Origin: Pholiota molesta
Lineage: Eukaryota; Basidiomycota; Agaricomycetes; Agaricales; Strophariaceae
NCBI GenBank assembly: GCA_014925825.1
Contig: JACGCK010000452.1
Location: forward strand, 1 to 22,573
Reading direction: 5' to 3'
Length of the DNA stretch: 22,573 nt
Part shown: piece after piece, positions 1 through 9,577 of the stretch
How positions within the stretch are numbered: position 1 is the first letter of the stretch
Layout: each line of letters starts with the position of its first letter
Notes under the pieces: model-generated
The model's database searches: none
Seen by the model: the letters and a program-made list of their open reading frames with translations, nothing else
Told to the model about the DNA's origin: nothing
Program-made: the position numbers and the translations under genes

Positions 1-2009
1 ACAAAAGGTGTAGACACAACAAGACGATCAGAATGGGCATGAAGAAGCCATCCATGCCCCCTCCCTTCTGGCTCACCCTCTTGTTGGGTCACTCCATGAT
101 GGCTGCTTTATTTCAAATACTGGTCAGAAGGCCTGGCGGTGCTGCAGGGTTGTGTCATTAACACTGGCACCTCGTAGGTGCCCTGTGTGTTTGTAGACCA
201 TCCCCTGGTTATGTTTTGTCAGGGAGGACTTTTAATTGTAGCGTCCGGGCGGACACTGCAATTAGTCACGTGACAGGACAAAAGGAAACCTAGGTTCACC
301 TGCACTTAGGGAGTTAGGATGACGGCTAGGTGTTCTATTAGCACTTGGTGAATGCCCGCCATACAATGACCATGTTGGGCTTATTCAAAACCGGGAGACG
401 AGGAATCCAACCTCGACAGTTGTGATAGGGGACTGGCTCTTTCCTCCATGCCTTGTTTCCTTGTTACCTGCCCTTGTCACCTTTGGTTAGGGTGTTATGT
501 GTTTGCCTCTCTTTCCTTTGGGGCCGCGGAAGCGGCGCCTCTGTTAGGTAGAGTTGTCTTGGGAACAGAGGGGACAAAAAAAAAAACAAAGGGGGACCTT
601 GATGTGTTGTTGCCTCTCGTGCGCCTTTCAAACCTAGCCTTTGAGGTTCATTCTCAGTGCCTTTCATGTGCCGCCCTGGTGCCCTTGTGCTTCTTTTTTT
701 TTTCACTCCCTGCATGGATATGTATTTGGGTGGTGGGCCTGGGATAGCAGAGTCGGCAAGCTGTGGTTTATGAAGTCCATTTGCCCCTTTCTGGCTAGCA
801 TTCTTTAGCTGCAGGCTCACAATGGGGAAAAAAAAGCCTCTATGCCTATTTGAGCATTGGAAGATATCACCAAGGCAGTCCGTAAGATGGGCATGAAGAA
901 GCTGACCATGCCGCCTCTCTCCTCCCCCTATAGGGCAAGAGACACTTTGTGGGCATGCATAAAGTGCTTCTCCATGTGCATTGGCTGGTGTTCTTTAGCT
1001 CACAATGGGAAGCAACGGGGGGAAATATGTTGATAATGGGACACCCACACATCAAAGGAAAATATCAACGCCCCATCTCCTTGTGCCATGCCCCCTTCCT
1101 CATCACCCTCCTTCTGGCTCAGGACATCATCTGAATGCCCAGCCATTGCACGTGAAAGTAATGCATGGTGCCTGAATACCCTATCTCAAACACCCTATAG
1201 CACACCATCTATCCTGCCTTCCATACCTCCCGAGTTCCCTCCATGTGTCTTCATTCCCTCCTTGTGACCTACCCTTGTCAGTTAGGGTGTTATGTGTTTG
1301 CCTCTATTTCTTTTGGGGCTGCGGGAGCGGCGCCTCTGTTAGGTAGGTTGTCTTTGGGTTAGAAGGATGACCTGGACATGTGGGGTGGTTCGACACTGTG
1401 GTGCCTCCGTGGTTCAATAAAGGAAAAACAGGGAGAACAGTCCCCCCTTTTTGTGCACATGCCTGCCCCCTTTCCCTGTTTTGGGGATGACACTGGGCTG
1501 CGGGAGCGGTGCGTGCGCTTCTTTATTGTTGCTGCGAAGGAAGGGCAGGGCAGGTCCTTCCAGATTTTCCAGAGCCAACACATGATTTCCCCGAAAACAA
1601 GACTTTGCAAATAACAGTCTCTGTTAGGTAGGTTGTCTTTGGGTTAGAAGGATGACCTGGACATGTGGGGTGACGTTCGACACTGTGGTGCCTCTCAATA
1701 AAGGAAAAACAGGGAGAACAGTCCCCCCTTTTTGTGCACATGCCTGCCCCCTTTCCCTGTTTTGGGGATAATGTGCCGTGGAAGGCCTCTGCAGCACCTT
1801 TTTCCGGTCCATTGCCCCCATGTGCCCTCCTTTGTGGGTTCCAAATCCCCCCTTGTGTTTGTTTTGGGGTCGGTGCCTCTGTTAGGCCACAGGAGACCCC
1901 CCCTGTGCCCCCCTTGCCTACATGCTAATGGCAACGTGGCCCACCTGTTCCCATGTAACAGGACCATTGTTTTCCCCGTGTAAAGGCCGGTCCCCCTTTA
2001 TGCCTTTTG
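1..2009. repeat. 2-kb satellite, unit 1
   Basis: First copy of a tandem unit that recurs at 2010, 4021 and 6315. The phase of the unit is arbitrary: I start it at the ACAAAAGGTGTAGAC motif because the window begins there. This copy is 2 bp shorter than unit 2, because a patch near 151-165 reads TGTGTCATTAACACT where the other copies have a pyrimidine-rich segment. Otherwise it is almost identical to unit 2; the other visible differences are a G/CG change near 1497 and a 7-C versus 6-C run near 1897. Both strands carry only short, mutually overlapping open frames (60-150 aa) without introns, domains or a consistent coding strand, so I read the unit as noncoding satellite. Confidence 0.95.
1334..1770. 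repeat. nested ~285-bp subrepeat pair in unit 1
   Basis: Two copies of a subrepeat start at 1334 and 1619 with CTCTGTTAGGTAGG. Each carries a TTAGAAGGATGACCTGG block, a TTCGACACTGTGG block, an AATAAAGGAAAAACAGGG block and a TTTGTGCACATGCC block. The first copy reads GTGGTTCGAC and the second GTGACGTTCGAC, so the two types can be told apart. The second copy breaks off near 1770 at GGGGATAATGTG. Equivalent pairs lie at 3345 and 3631 in unit 2. Confidence 0.9.
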
Positions 2010-4020
2010 ACAAAAGGTGTAGACACAACAAGACGATCAGAATGGGCATGAAGAAGCCATCCATGCCCCCTCCCTTCTGGCTCACCCTCTTGTTGGGTCA
2101 CTCCATGATGGCTGCTTTATTTCAAATACTGGTCAGAAGGCCTGGCGGTGCTGCAGGGTTGCCTCTTTTTCCCATTGGCACCTCGTAGGTGCCCTGTGTG
2201 TTTGTAGACCATCCCCTGGTTATGTTTTGTCAGGGAGGACTTTTAATTGTAGCGTCCGGGCGGACACTGCAATTAGTCACGTGACAGGACAAAAGGAAAC
2301 CTAGGTTCACCTGCACTTAGGGAGTTAGGATGACGGCTAGGTGTTCTATTAGCACTTGGTGAATGCCCGCCATACAATGACCATGTTGGGCTTATTCAAA
2401 ACCGGGAGACGAGGAATCCAACCTCGACAGTTGTGATAGGGGACTGGCTCTTTCCTCCATGCCTTGTTTCCTTGTTACCTGCCCTTGTCACCTTTGGTTA
2501 GGGTGTTATGTGTTTGCCTCTCTTTCCTTTGGGGCCGCGGAAGCGGCGCCTCTGTTAGGTAGAGTTGTCTTGGGAACAGAGGGGACAAAAAAAAAAACAA
2601 AGGGGGACCTTGATGTGTTGTTGCCTCTCGTGCGCCTTTCAAACCTAGCCTTTGAGGTTCATTCTCAGTGCCTTTCATGTGCCGCCCTGGTGCCCTTGTG
2701 CTTCTTTTTTTTTTCACTCCCTGCATGGATATGTATTTGGGTGGTGGGCCTGGGATAGCAGAGTCGGCAAGCTGTGGTTTATGAAGTCCATTTGCCCCTT
2801 TCTGGCTAGCATTCTTTAGCTGCAGGCTCACAATGGGGAAAAAAAAGCCTCTATGCCTATTTGAGCATTGGAAGATATCACCAAGGCAGTCCGTAAGATG
2901 GGCATGAAGAAGCTGACCATGCCGCCTCTCTCCTCCCCCTATAGGGCAAGAGACACTTTGTGGGCATGCATAAAGTGCTTCTCCATGTGCATTGGCTGGT
3001 GTTCTTTAGCTCACAATGGGAAGCAACGGGGGGAAATATGTTGATAATGGGACACCCACACATCAAAGGAAAATATCAACGCCCCATCTCCTTGTGCCAT
3101 GCCCCCTTCCTCATCACCCTCCTTCTGGCTCAGGACATCATCTGAATGCCCAGCCATTGCACGTGAAAGTAATGCATGGTGCCTGAATACCCTATCTCAA
3201 ACACCCTATAGCACACCATCTATCCTGCCTTCCATACCTCCCGAGTTCCCTCCATGTGTCTTCATTCCCTCCTTGTGACCTACCCTTGTCAGTTAGGGTG
3301 TTATGTGTTTGCCTCTATTTCTTTTGGGGCTGCGGGAGCGGCGCCTCTGTTAGGTAGGTTGTCTTTGGGTTAGAAGGATGACCTGGACATGTGGGGTGGT
3401 TCGACACTGTGGTGCCTCCGTGGTTCAATAAAGGAAAAACAGGGAGAACAGTCCCCCCTTTTTGTGCACATGCCTGCCCCCTTTCCCTGTTTTGGGGATG
3501 ACACTCGGGCTGCGGGAGCGGTGCGTGCGCTTCTTTATTGTTGCTGCGAAGGAAGGGCAGGGCAGGTCCTTCCAGATTTTCCAGAGCCAACACATGATTT
3601 CCCCGAAAACAAGACTTTGCAAATAACAGTCTCTGTTAGGTAGGTTGTCTTTGGGTTAGAAGGATGACCTGGACATGTGGGGTGACGTTCGACACTGTGG
3701 TGCCTCTCAATAAAGGAAAAACAGGGAGAACAGTCCCCCCTTTTTGTGCACATGCCTGCCCCCTTTCCCTGTTTTGGGGATAATGTGCCGTGGAAGGCCT
3801 CTGCAGCACCTTTTTCCGGTCCATTGCCCCCATGTGCCCTCCTTTGTGGGTTCCAAATCCCCCCTTGTGTTTGTTTTGGGGTCGGTGCCTCTGTTAGGCC
3901 ACAGGAGACCCCCCTGTGCCCCCCTTGCCTACATGCTAATGGCAACGTGGCCCACCTGTTCCCATGTAACAGGACCATTGTTTTCCCCGTGTAAAGGCCG
4001 GTCCCCCTTTATGCCTTTTG
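2010..4020. repeat. 2-kb satellite, unit 2
   Basis: Second copy, 2011 bp, in the same orientation and nearly identical to unit 1 over its whole length. It carries two copies of the nested ~286-bp subrepeat (starting at 3345 and 3631). The near-identity of neighbouring units is what recent amplification, unequal exchange or gene conversion produces. The longest open frame in it (147 codons on the minus strand, 3535-3978) is broken in unit 1 by a single C-run length difference, which argues against coding. Confidence 0.95.
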
Positions 4021-6314
4021 ACAAAAGGTGTAGACACAACAAGACGATCAGAATGGGCATGAAGAAGCCATCCATGCCCCCTCCCTTCTGGCTCACCCTC
4101 TTGTTGGGTCACTCCATGATGGCTGCTTTATTTCAAATACTGGTCAGAAGGCCTGGCGGTGCTGCAGGGTTGCCTCTTTTTCCCATTGGCACCTCGTAGG
4201 TGCCCTGTGTGTTTGTAGACCATCCCCTGGTTATGTTTTGTCAGGGAGGACTTTTAATTGTAGCGTCCGGGCGGACACTGCAATTAGTCACGTGACAGGA
4301 CAAAAGGAAACCTAGGTTCACCTGCACTTAGGGAGTTAGGATGACGGCTAGGTGTTCTATTAGCACTTGGTGAATGCCCGCCATACAATGACCATGTTGG
4401 GCTTATTCAAAACCGGGAGACGAGGAATCCAACCTCGACAGTTGTGATAGGGGACTGGCTCTTTCCTCCATGCCTTGTTTCCTTGTTACCTGCCCTTGTC
4501 ACCTTTGGTTAGGGTGTTATGTGTTTGCCTCTCTTTCCTTTGGGGCCGCGGAAGCGGCGCCTCTGTTAGGTAGAGTTGTCTTGGGAACAGAGGGGACAAA
4601 AAAAAAAACAAAGGGGGACCTTGATGTGTTGTTGCCTCTCGTGCGCCTTTCAAACCTAGCCTTTGAGGTTCATTCTCAGTGCCTTTCATGTGCCGCCCTG
4701 GTGCCCTTGTGCTTCTTTTTTTTTTCACTCCCTGCATGGATATGTATTTGGGTGGTGGGCCTGGGATAGCAGAGTCGGCAAGCTGTGGTTTATGAAGTCC
4801 ATTTGCCCCTTTCTGGCTAGCATTCTTTAGCTGCAGGCTCACAATGGGGAAAAAAAAGCCTCTATGCCTATTTGAGCATTGGAAGATATCACCAAGGCAG
4901 TCCGTAAGATGGGCATGAAGAAGCTGACCATGCCGCCTCTCTCCTCCCCCTATAGGGCAAGAGACACTTTGTGGGCATGCATAAAGTGCTTCTCCATGTG
5001 CATTGGCTGGTGTTCTTTAGCTCACAATGGGAAGCAACGGGGGGAAATATGTTGATAATGGGACACCCACACATCAAAGGAAAATATCAACGCCCCATCT
5101 CCTTGTGCCATGCCCCCTTCCTCATCACCCTCCTTCTGGCTCAGGACATCATCTGAATGCCCAGCCATTGCACGTGAAAGTAATGCATGGTGCCTGAATA
5201 CCCTATCTCAAACACCCTATAGCACACCATCTATCCTGCCTTCCATACCTCCCGAGTTCCCTCCATGTGTCTTCATTCCCTCCTTGTGACCTACCCTTGT
5301 CAGTTAGGGTGTTATGTGTTTGCCTCTATTTCTTTTGGGGCTGCGGGAGCGGCGCCTCTGTTAGGTAGGTTGTCTTTGGGTTAGAAGGATGACCTGGACA
5401 TGTGGGGTGGTTCGACACTGTGGTGCCTCCGTGGTTCAATAAAGGAAAAACAGGGAGAACAGTCCCCCCTTTTTGTGCACATGCCTGCCCCCTTTCCCTG
5501 TTTTGGGGATGACACTCGGGCTGCGGGAGCGGTGCGTGCGCTTCTTTATTGTTGCTGCGAAGGAAGGGCAGGGCAGGTCCTTCCAGATTTTCCAGAGCCA
5601 ACACATGATTTCCCCGAAAACAAGACTTTGCAAATAACAGTCTCTGTTAGGTAGGTTGTCTTTGGGTTAGAAGGATGACCTGGACATGTGGGGTGACGTT
5701 CGACACTGTGGTGCCTCTCAATAAAGGAAAAACAGGGAGAACAGTCCCCCCTTTTTGTGCACATGCCTGCCCCCTTTCCCTGTTTTGGGGATGACACTGG
5801 GGCTGCGGGAGCGGTGCGTGCGCTTCTTTATTGTTGCTGCGAAGGAAGGGCAGGGCAGGTCCTTCCAGATTTTCCAGAGCCAACACATGATTTCCCCGAA
5901 AACAAGACTTTGCAAATAACAGTCTCTGTTAGGTAGGTTGTCTTTGGGTTAGAAGGATGACCTGGACATGTGGGGTGACGTTCGACACTGTGGTGCCTCT
6001 CAATAAAGGAAAAACAGGGAGAACAGTCCCCCCTTTTTGTGCACATGCCTGCCCCCTTTCCCTGTTTTGGGGATAATGTGCCGTGGAAGGCCTCTGCAGC
6101 ACCTTTTTCCGGTCCATTGCCCCCATGTGCCCTCCTTTGTGGGTTCCAAATCCCCCCTTGTGTTTGTTTTGGGGTCGGTGCCTCTGTTAGGCCACAGGAG
6201 ACCCCCCCTGTGCCCCCCTTGCCTACATGCTAATGGCAACGTGGCCCACCTGTTCCCATGTAACAGGACCATTGTTTTCCCCGTGTAAAGGCCGGTCCCC
6301 CTTTATGCCTTTTG
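4021..6314. repeat. 2-kb satellite, unit 3 (expanded)
   Basis: Third copy, 2294 bp: 283 bp longer than unit 2. The extra length is almost entirely one additional 282-bp subrepeat, so the segment starting CTCTGTTAGGTAGG occurs at 5356, 5642 and 5924 instead of twice. The C-run near 6200 is seven long as in unit 1, not six as in unit 2, so variants are shuffled between units. Confidence 0.95.
5356..6075. repeat. nested subrepeat triplet in unit 3
   Basis: The same subrepeat occurs three times here, starting at 5356, 5642 and 5924. The second and third are both of the GTGACGTTCGAC type and are 282 bp apart, so the type-2 copy has been duplicated in tandem. The middle copy ends with GACACTGGGGCTGC where the first has GACACTCGGGCTGC, a small junction difference that may record the exchange. 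Confidence 0.9.
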
Positions 6315-6507
6315 ACAAAAGGTGTAGACACAACAAGACGATCAGAATGGGCATGAAGAAGCCATCCATGCCCCCTCCCTTCTGGCTCACCCTCTTGTTG
6401 GGTCACTCCATGATGGCTGCTTTATTTCAAATACTGGTCAGAAGGCCTGGCGGTGCTGCAGGGTTGCCTCTTTTTCCCATTGGCACCTCGTAGGTGCCCT
6501 GTGTGTT
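6315..6507. repeat. 2-kb satellite, truncated unit 4
   Basis: The array ends inside a fourth unit. About 193 bp match units 2 and 3 perfectly up to GTGCCCTGTGTGTT, and the sequence then changes abruptly to CAGGGTCCACTGG, which occurs in no other unit. This is the right-hand edge of the array. The left-hand edge is outside the window. Confidence 0.9.
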
Positions 6508-6990
6508 CAGGGTCCACTGGCTACTAAAAAGTGGAAAAATGGTCCGAAAAATAAAATCATTTTGAATAGGCCATTTGGTAGGGACATTCTTATAGACAGT
6601 ATCTGTGGCAAAAATTTGATTTTAGAAGAAGCCCTTGCCAAGTTATAGTGATTTTAGTGAATTACCATATATAGACAAATATAAAATCACCAGGTAGGTA
6701 AAAAAATACTTTATTTGGTTTGAATATATACATATTTATTATATCTTGCTGTTCACCAAATTTTGTGATTTTAGAGCTAGTCTGGGACCTTGCACAGATT
6801 TACCCCCAGATTCCAGATCTACATAGGTCTGATGCTGATGTAAGCACTCAAAATTCACAAAACTGGTCTTGATAGAGTGCTATAGGTTCCCTGACATTGG
6901 GAAACATGTTTAGAACATACAAAGTAGAATGGTTATTCCATAACAGATGTCTAGTAAAGAGTACAACAGCAGCCATCTAATTTTGATGGA
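6508..6990. other. AT-rich unique spacer, no gene seen
   Basis: About 480 bp between the two satellites. It is AT-rich with several TTTTAG and ATATA stretches. I see no open frame with protein-like composition, no RNA gene and no repeat linking it to either neighbouring array. It marks a clean boundary on both sides. Confidence 0.6.
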
Positions 6991-8147
6991 CCCTCACATG
7001 CCTTTTTCCCACGGGTCATGTGAGGGACAGAATCCACTTTCTATCCCTCACATGACATTTTCCCACACGTCATGTGAGGGACAGAATCTACTTTCTGTCC
7101 CTCATATGCCTTTTTCCCACATGTCATGTGAGTGACAGAATCTACTTTCTGTCCCTCACATGACATGTTTCAATGTTTCCCACATACTTTCTGTCCCTCA
7201 CATGCCTTTTTCCCACATGTCATGTGAGTGACAGAATCTACTTTCTGTCCCTCACATGCCTTTTTCCCACATGTCATGTGAGGGATAGAATCTACTTTCT
7301 GACCCTCACATGACATTTTCCCATGTGTCATGTGAGGGACAGAAAGTGGATTCTGTCCCTCACATGCCTTTTTCCCACATGTCATGTGAGGGATAGAATC
7401 TACTTTCTGACCCTCACATGACATTTTCCCATGTGTCATGTGAGGGACAGAAAGTGGATTCTGTCCCTCACATGCCTTTTTCCCACATGTCATGTGAGGG
7501 ATAGAATCTACTTTCTGACCCTCACATGACATTTTCCCATGTGTCATGTGAGGGACAGAAAGTGGATTCTGTCCCTCACATGCCTTTTTCCCACATGTCA
7601 TGTGAGGGATAGAATCTACTTTCTGACCCTCACATGACATTTTCCCATGTGTCATGTGAGGGACAGAAAGTGGATTCTGACCCTCACATGACACATGGGA
7701 AAGTGTCATGTGAGGGTCAGAATCCACTTTCTGTCCCTCACATGCCTTTTTCCCACATGTCATGTGAGTGACAGAATCTACTTTCTGTCCCTCACATGCC
7801 TTTTTCCCACATGTCATGTGAGGGATAGAATCTACTTTCTGACCCTCACATGACATTTTCCCATGTGTCATGTGAGGGACAGAAAGTGGATTCTGTCCCT
7901 CACATGCCTTTTTCCCACATGTCATGTGAGGGATAGAATCTACTTTCTGACCCTCACATGACACTTTCCCACGTGTCATGTGAGTGACAGAATCCACTTT
8001 CTGTCCCTCACATGCCTTTTTCCCACATGTCATGTGAGGGATAGAATCTACTTTCTATCCCTCATATGACATTTTCCCACGTGTCATGTGAGGGTCAGAA
8101 TCCACTTTCTGTCCCTCACATGCCTTTTTCCCATGTGTCATGTGAGA
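6991..8147. repeat. 54-bp alternating inverted-repeat satellite, block 1
   Basis: Tandem 54-bp monomers. Each monomer can be written as a 19-bp arm (TGTCATGTGAGGGACAGAA), a ~6-bp spacer (TCTACT or TCCACT, or its reverse complement), the reverse complement of the arm, and a ~10-bp spacer (TTTTCCCATG type). The array is therefore a string of back-to-back hairpins. Two monomer variants often alternate, giving a 108-bp higher-order period. Both strands stay largely open because 54 is a multiple of three: a 287-codon minus-strand frame (7170-8033) repeats an 18-residue motif containing CEGQ, HMT and GKK. The plus strand reads a related CEGQ/HMPFSHVS motif elsewhere, as expected from a palindromic repeat. 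I do not call this a gene. Confidence 0.93.
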
Positions 8148-8293
8148 GTTTCCGGGGTGTACACTCTTGCTCATGGAGGGCAGAAGCTATATTGCACTGT
8201 TTGGTGGATATGACTGTAATGCCGACAAAGCTATCTCCAATATCCTTATTATTGATCTAGACAAATATAACTATGGTGCAGACAAAGCCATCA
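8148..8293 (+). pseudogene. kelch-like gene fragment inside satellite, copy 1
   Basis: A 146-bp non-satellite insert. Its plus-strand frame contains YIALFGGYDCNADK followed by AISNILIIDLDKYN. This resembles one kelch blade: a hydrophobic strand ending in FGG, a loop, then an N-x-L-x-x-x-D-L strand. Kelch proteins are beta-propellers used for protein interaction or carbohydrate oxidation. Only about one blade is present, with no start, stop or introns of its own. Satellite arms flank it directly on both sides (TGTGAGAG to the left, GGACAGAA to the right). I read it as a gene fragment captured by the array. The kelch assignment rests on one short motif and could be chance. Confidence 0.45.
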
Positions 8294-8618
8294 GGACAGA
8301 AAGTAGATTCTGTCCTTCACATGCCTTTTTCCCATGTGTCATGTGAGGGACAGAAAGTGGATTCTGACCCTCACATGCCATTTTCCCATGTGTCATGTGA
8401 GGGACAGAAAGTGGATTCTGACCCTCACATGCCTTTTTCCCACGTGTCATGTGAGGGTCAGAATCTACTTTCTGTCCCTCACATGCCTTTTTCCCACGTG
8501 TCATGTGAGGGACAGAATCCACTTTCTGTCCTTCACATGACATTTCCCACGTGTCATGTGAGGGTCAGAATCTACTTTCTGTCCCTCACATGCCTTTTTC
8601 CCACGTGTCATGTGAGAG
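8294..8618. repeat. 54-bp alternating inverted-repeat satellite, block 2
   Basis: About six further monomers of the same satellite between the two kelch-like inserts. Several have the 6-bp spacer as AGTGGA or AGTAGA, the reverse complement of the TCCACT/TCTACT seen elsewhere, within otherwise identical arms. Confidence 0.9.
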
Positions 8619-8764
8619 TTTTCCGGGGTATACACTCTTGCTCATGGAGGGCACAAGCTATATTGCACTGTTTGGTGGATATGACTGTAATGCTGACAAA
8701 GCTATCTCCAATATCCTTATTATTGATCTAGACAAATATAACTGTGGTGCAGACAAAGCCATCA
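8619..8764 (+). pseudogene. kelch-like gene fragment inside satellite, copy 2
   Basis: Second copy of the 146-bp insert, 471 bp downstream of the first and differing at only a handful of positions (for example GGGCACAAG versus GGGCAGAAG, AACTGTGG versus AACTATGG). The same kelch-like frame is open. The flanking satellite junctions are the same as for copy 1, so insert plus satellite were duplicated together rather than inserted twice. Confidence 0.45.
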
Positions 8765-8857
8765 GGACAGAAAGTAGATTCTGTCCTTCACATGCCTTTT
8801 TCCCATGTGTCATGTGAGGGACAGAATCTACTTTCTGTCCCTCACATGACACATGTG
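8765..8857. repeat. 54-bp satellite, block 3 (right edge)
   Basis: The last one and a half monomers, ending in CTCACATGACACATG before unique DNA starting GTGCCACACCG. Confidence 0.85.
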
Positions 8858-9480
8858 CCACACCGTGACACCATCGTATTAAATATATGCCCGCCTGTCG
8901 TGTTAATGTTTTCTTGCAGTCAAGACTACACCCCCGCAGATGCGCCTTCCCGCCCACAACACCATCAAGTCCATGCTACAGCCTACTAGTGGTCAATATG
9001 CCCAGTGCCGCACCTTTCTGCCGTCATGGCTTACCGCGCCGACACATCTTTCCACCATCGCGCCCCACCTACGTGCGTCGTGCCCCACCAATCCCGCCCT
9101 CAGGTCCACTCCACTACGTCACTCCTCAACGCCCCCGCCAACACGTCTTCCCGCCCCTCGCGCCATCGCGTCCATGCCACCGTGTCTGCCACTCACCGCG
9201 TATGCAACTGGCGGTCTAGGTGCTTATTTCTCACAGCTTGTACAGTACGCCACCTGCGCACGCCGACGCATGCCGACCCCCCAATGCCCCCATATATCTG
9301 TAATGGAAATGGCTGATGAACTTCGGTTTTATAGCCGAATGGTAACGACCACCTTGTTGAAAAGGGGATCTTGTACAAGCTCAACATCTCAGCTACTGAA
9401 ATCAACATGCAACTCGCAGAGAGGAATTTCATGGCAGCTAAGCGCGCCGTGGAGATAATTTTAAATGGGCAATGAGAAAA
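8858..9480. other. low-coding region, possible small protein remnant
   Basis: C-rich sequence with loose internal repetition (CCCGCC, ACACGTCTTCCCGCC, CGCGTCCATGCC), then a more balanced stretch. Plus-strand open frames of up to 172 codons are rich in Pro, Ser, Thr, Ala and Arg and overlap each other in all three frames, as expected from C-rich DNA. A separate short frame near 9339-9475 contains NISATEINMQLAERNF and AAKRAVEIILNGQ, which looks like an amphipathic protein segment, but an in-frame stop lies just upstream. It may be a remnant of a gene I do not recognise. Confidence 0.3.
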
Positions 9481-9492
9481 GGCAGTGGCCCA

Positions 9493-9577
9493 TGAGTGAG
9501 GTGCGTGAGAGTGCGTGAGGGTGCGTGCACTCACTTTCACTCATTTTCGACTCGCGCTCACTCACCTCACTCACTTT
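9493..9577. repeat. inverted GTGAG / CTCAC simple-repeat array
   Basis: GTGAG/GTGCGTGAG repeats up to about 9527 switch at a GTGCGTGCACTCAC junction to CACTCAC repeats running to about 9577. The strand sense of the simple repeat inverts at one point, giving a potential long imperfect hairpin. Confidence 0.8.

Noticed and set aside
448..747. 99-codon open frame repeated identically in all three full satellite units
   Set aside because: Its identity follows from the satellite itself. It is Cys/Phe/Leu-rich through T- and G-rich runs, overlaps a longer minus-strand frame, and shows no domain, intron or coding bias.
1259..1310. telomeric repeat (TTAGGG) in the satellite
   Set aside because: TTAGGG occurs only singly within GTTAGGGTG; there is no tandem telomere array, so it does not by itself show a chromosome end.
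3535..3978. 147-codon minus-strand frame in satellite unit 2
   Set aside because: The same region in units 1 and 3 is broken by a one-base difference in a C-run, so the frame is not maintained.
6991..8857. CRISPR array
   Set aside because: The regular palindromic repeats have no unique spacers; the short intervals between arms are repeats too, and the setting is eukaryotic.
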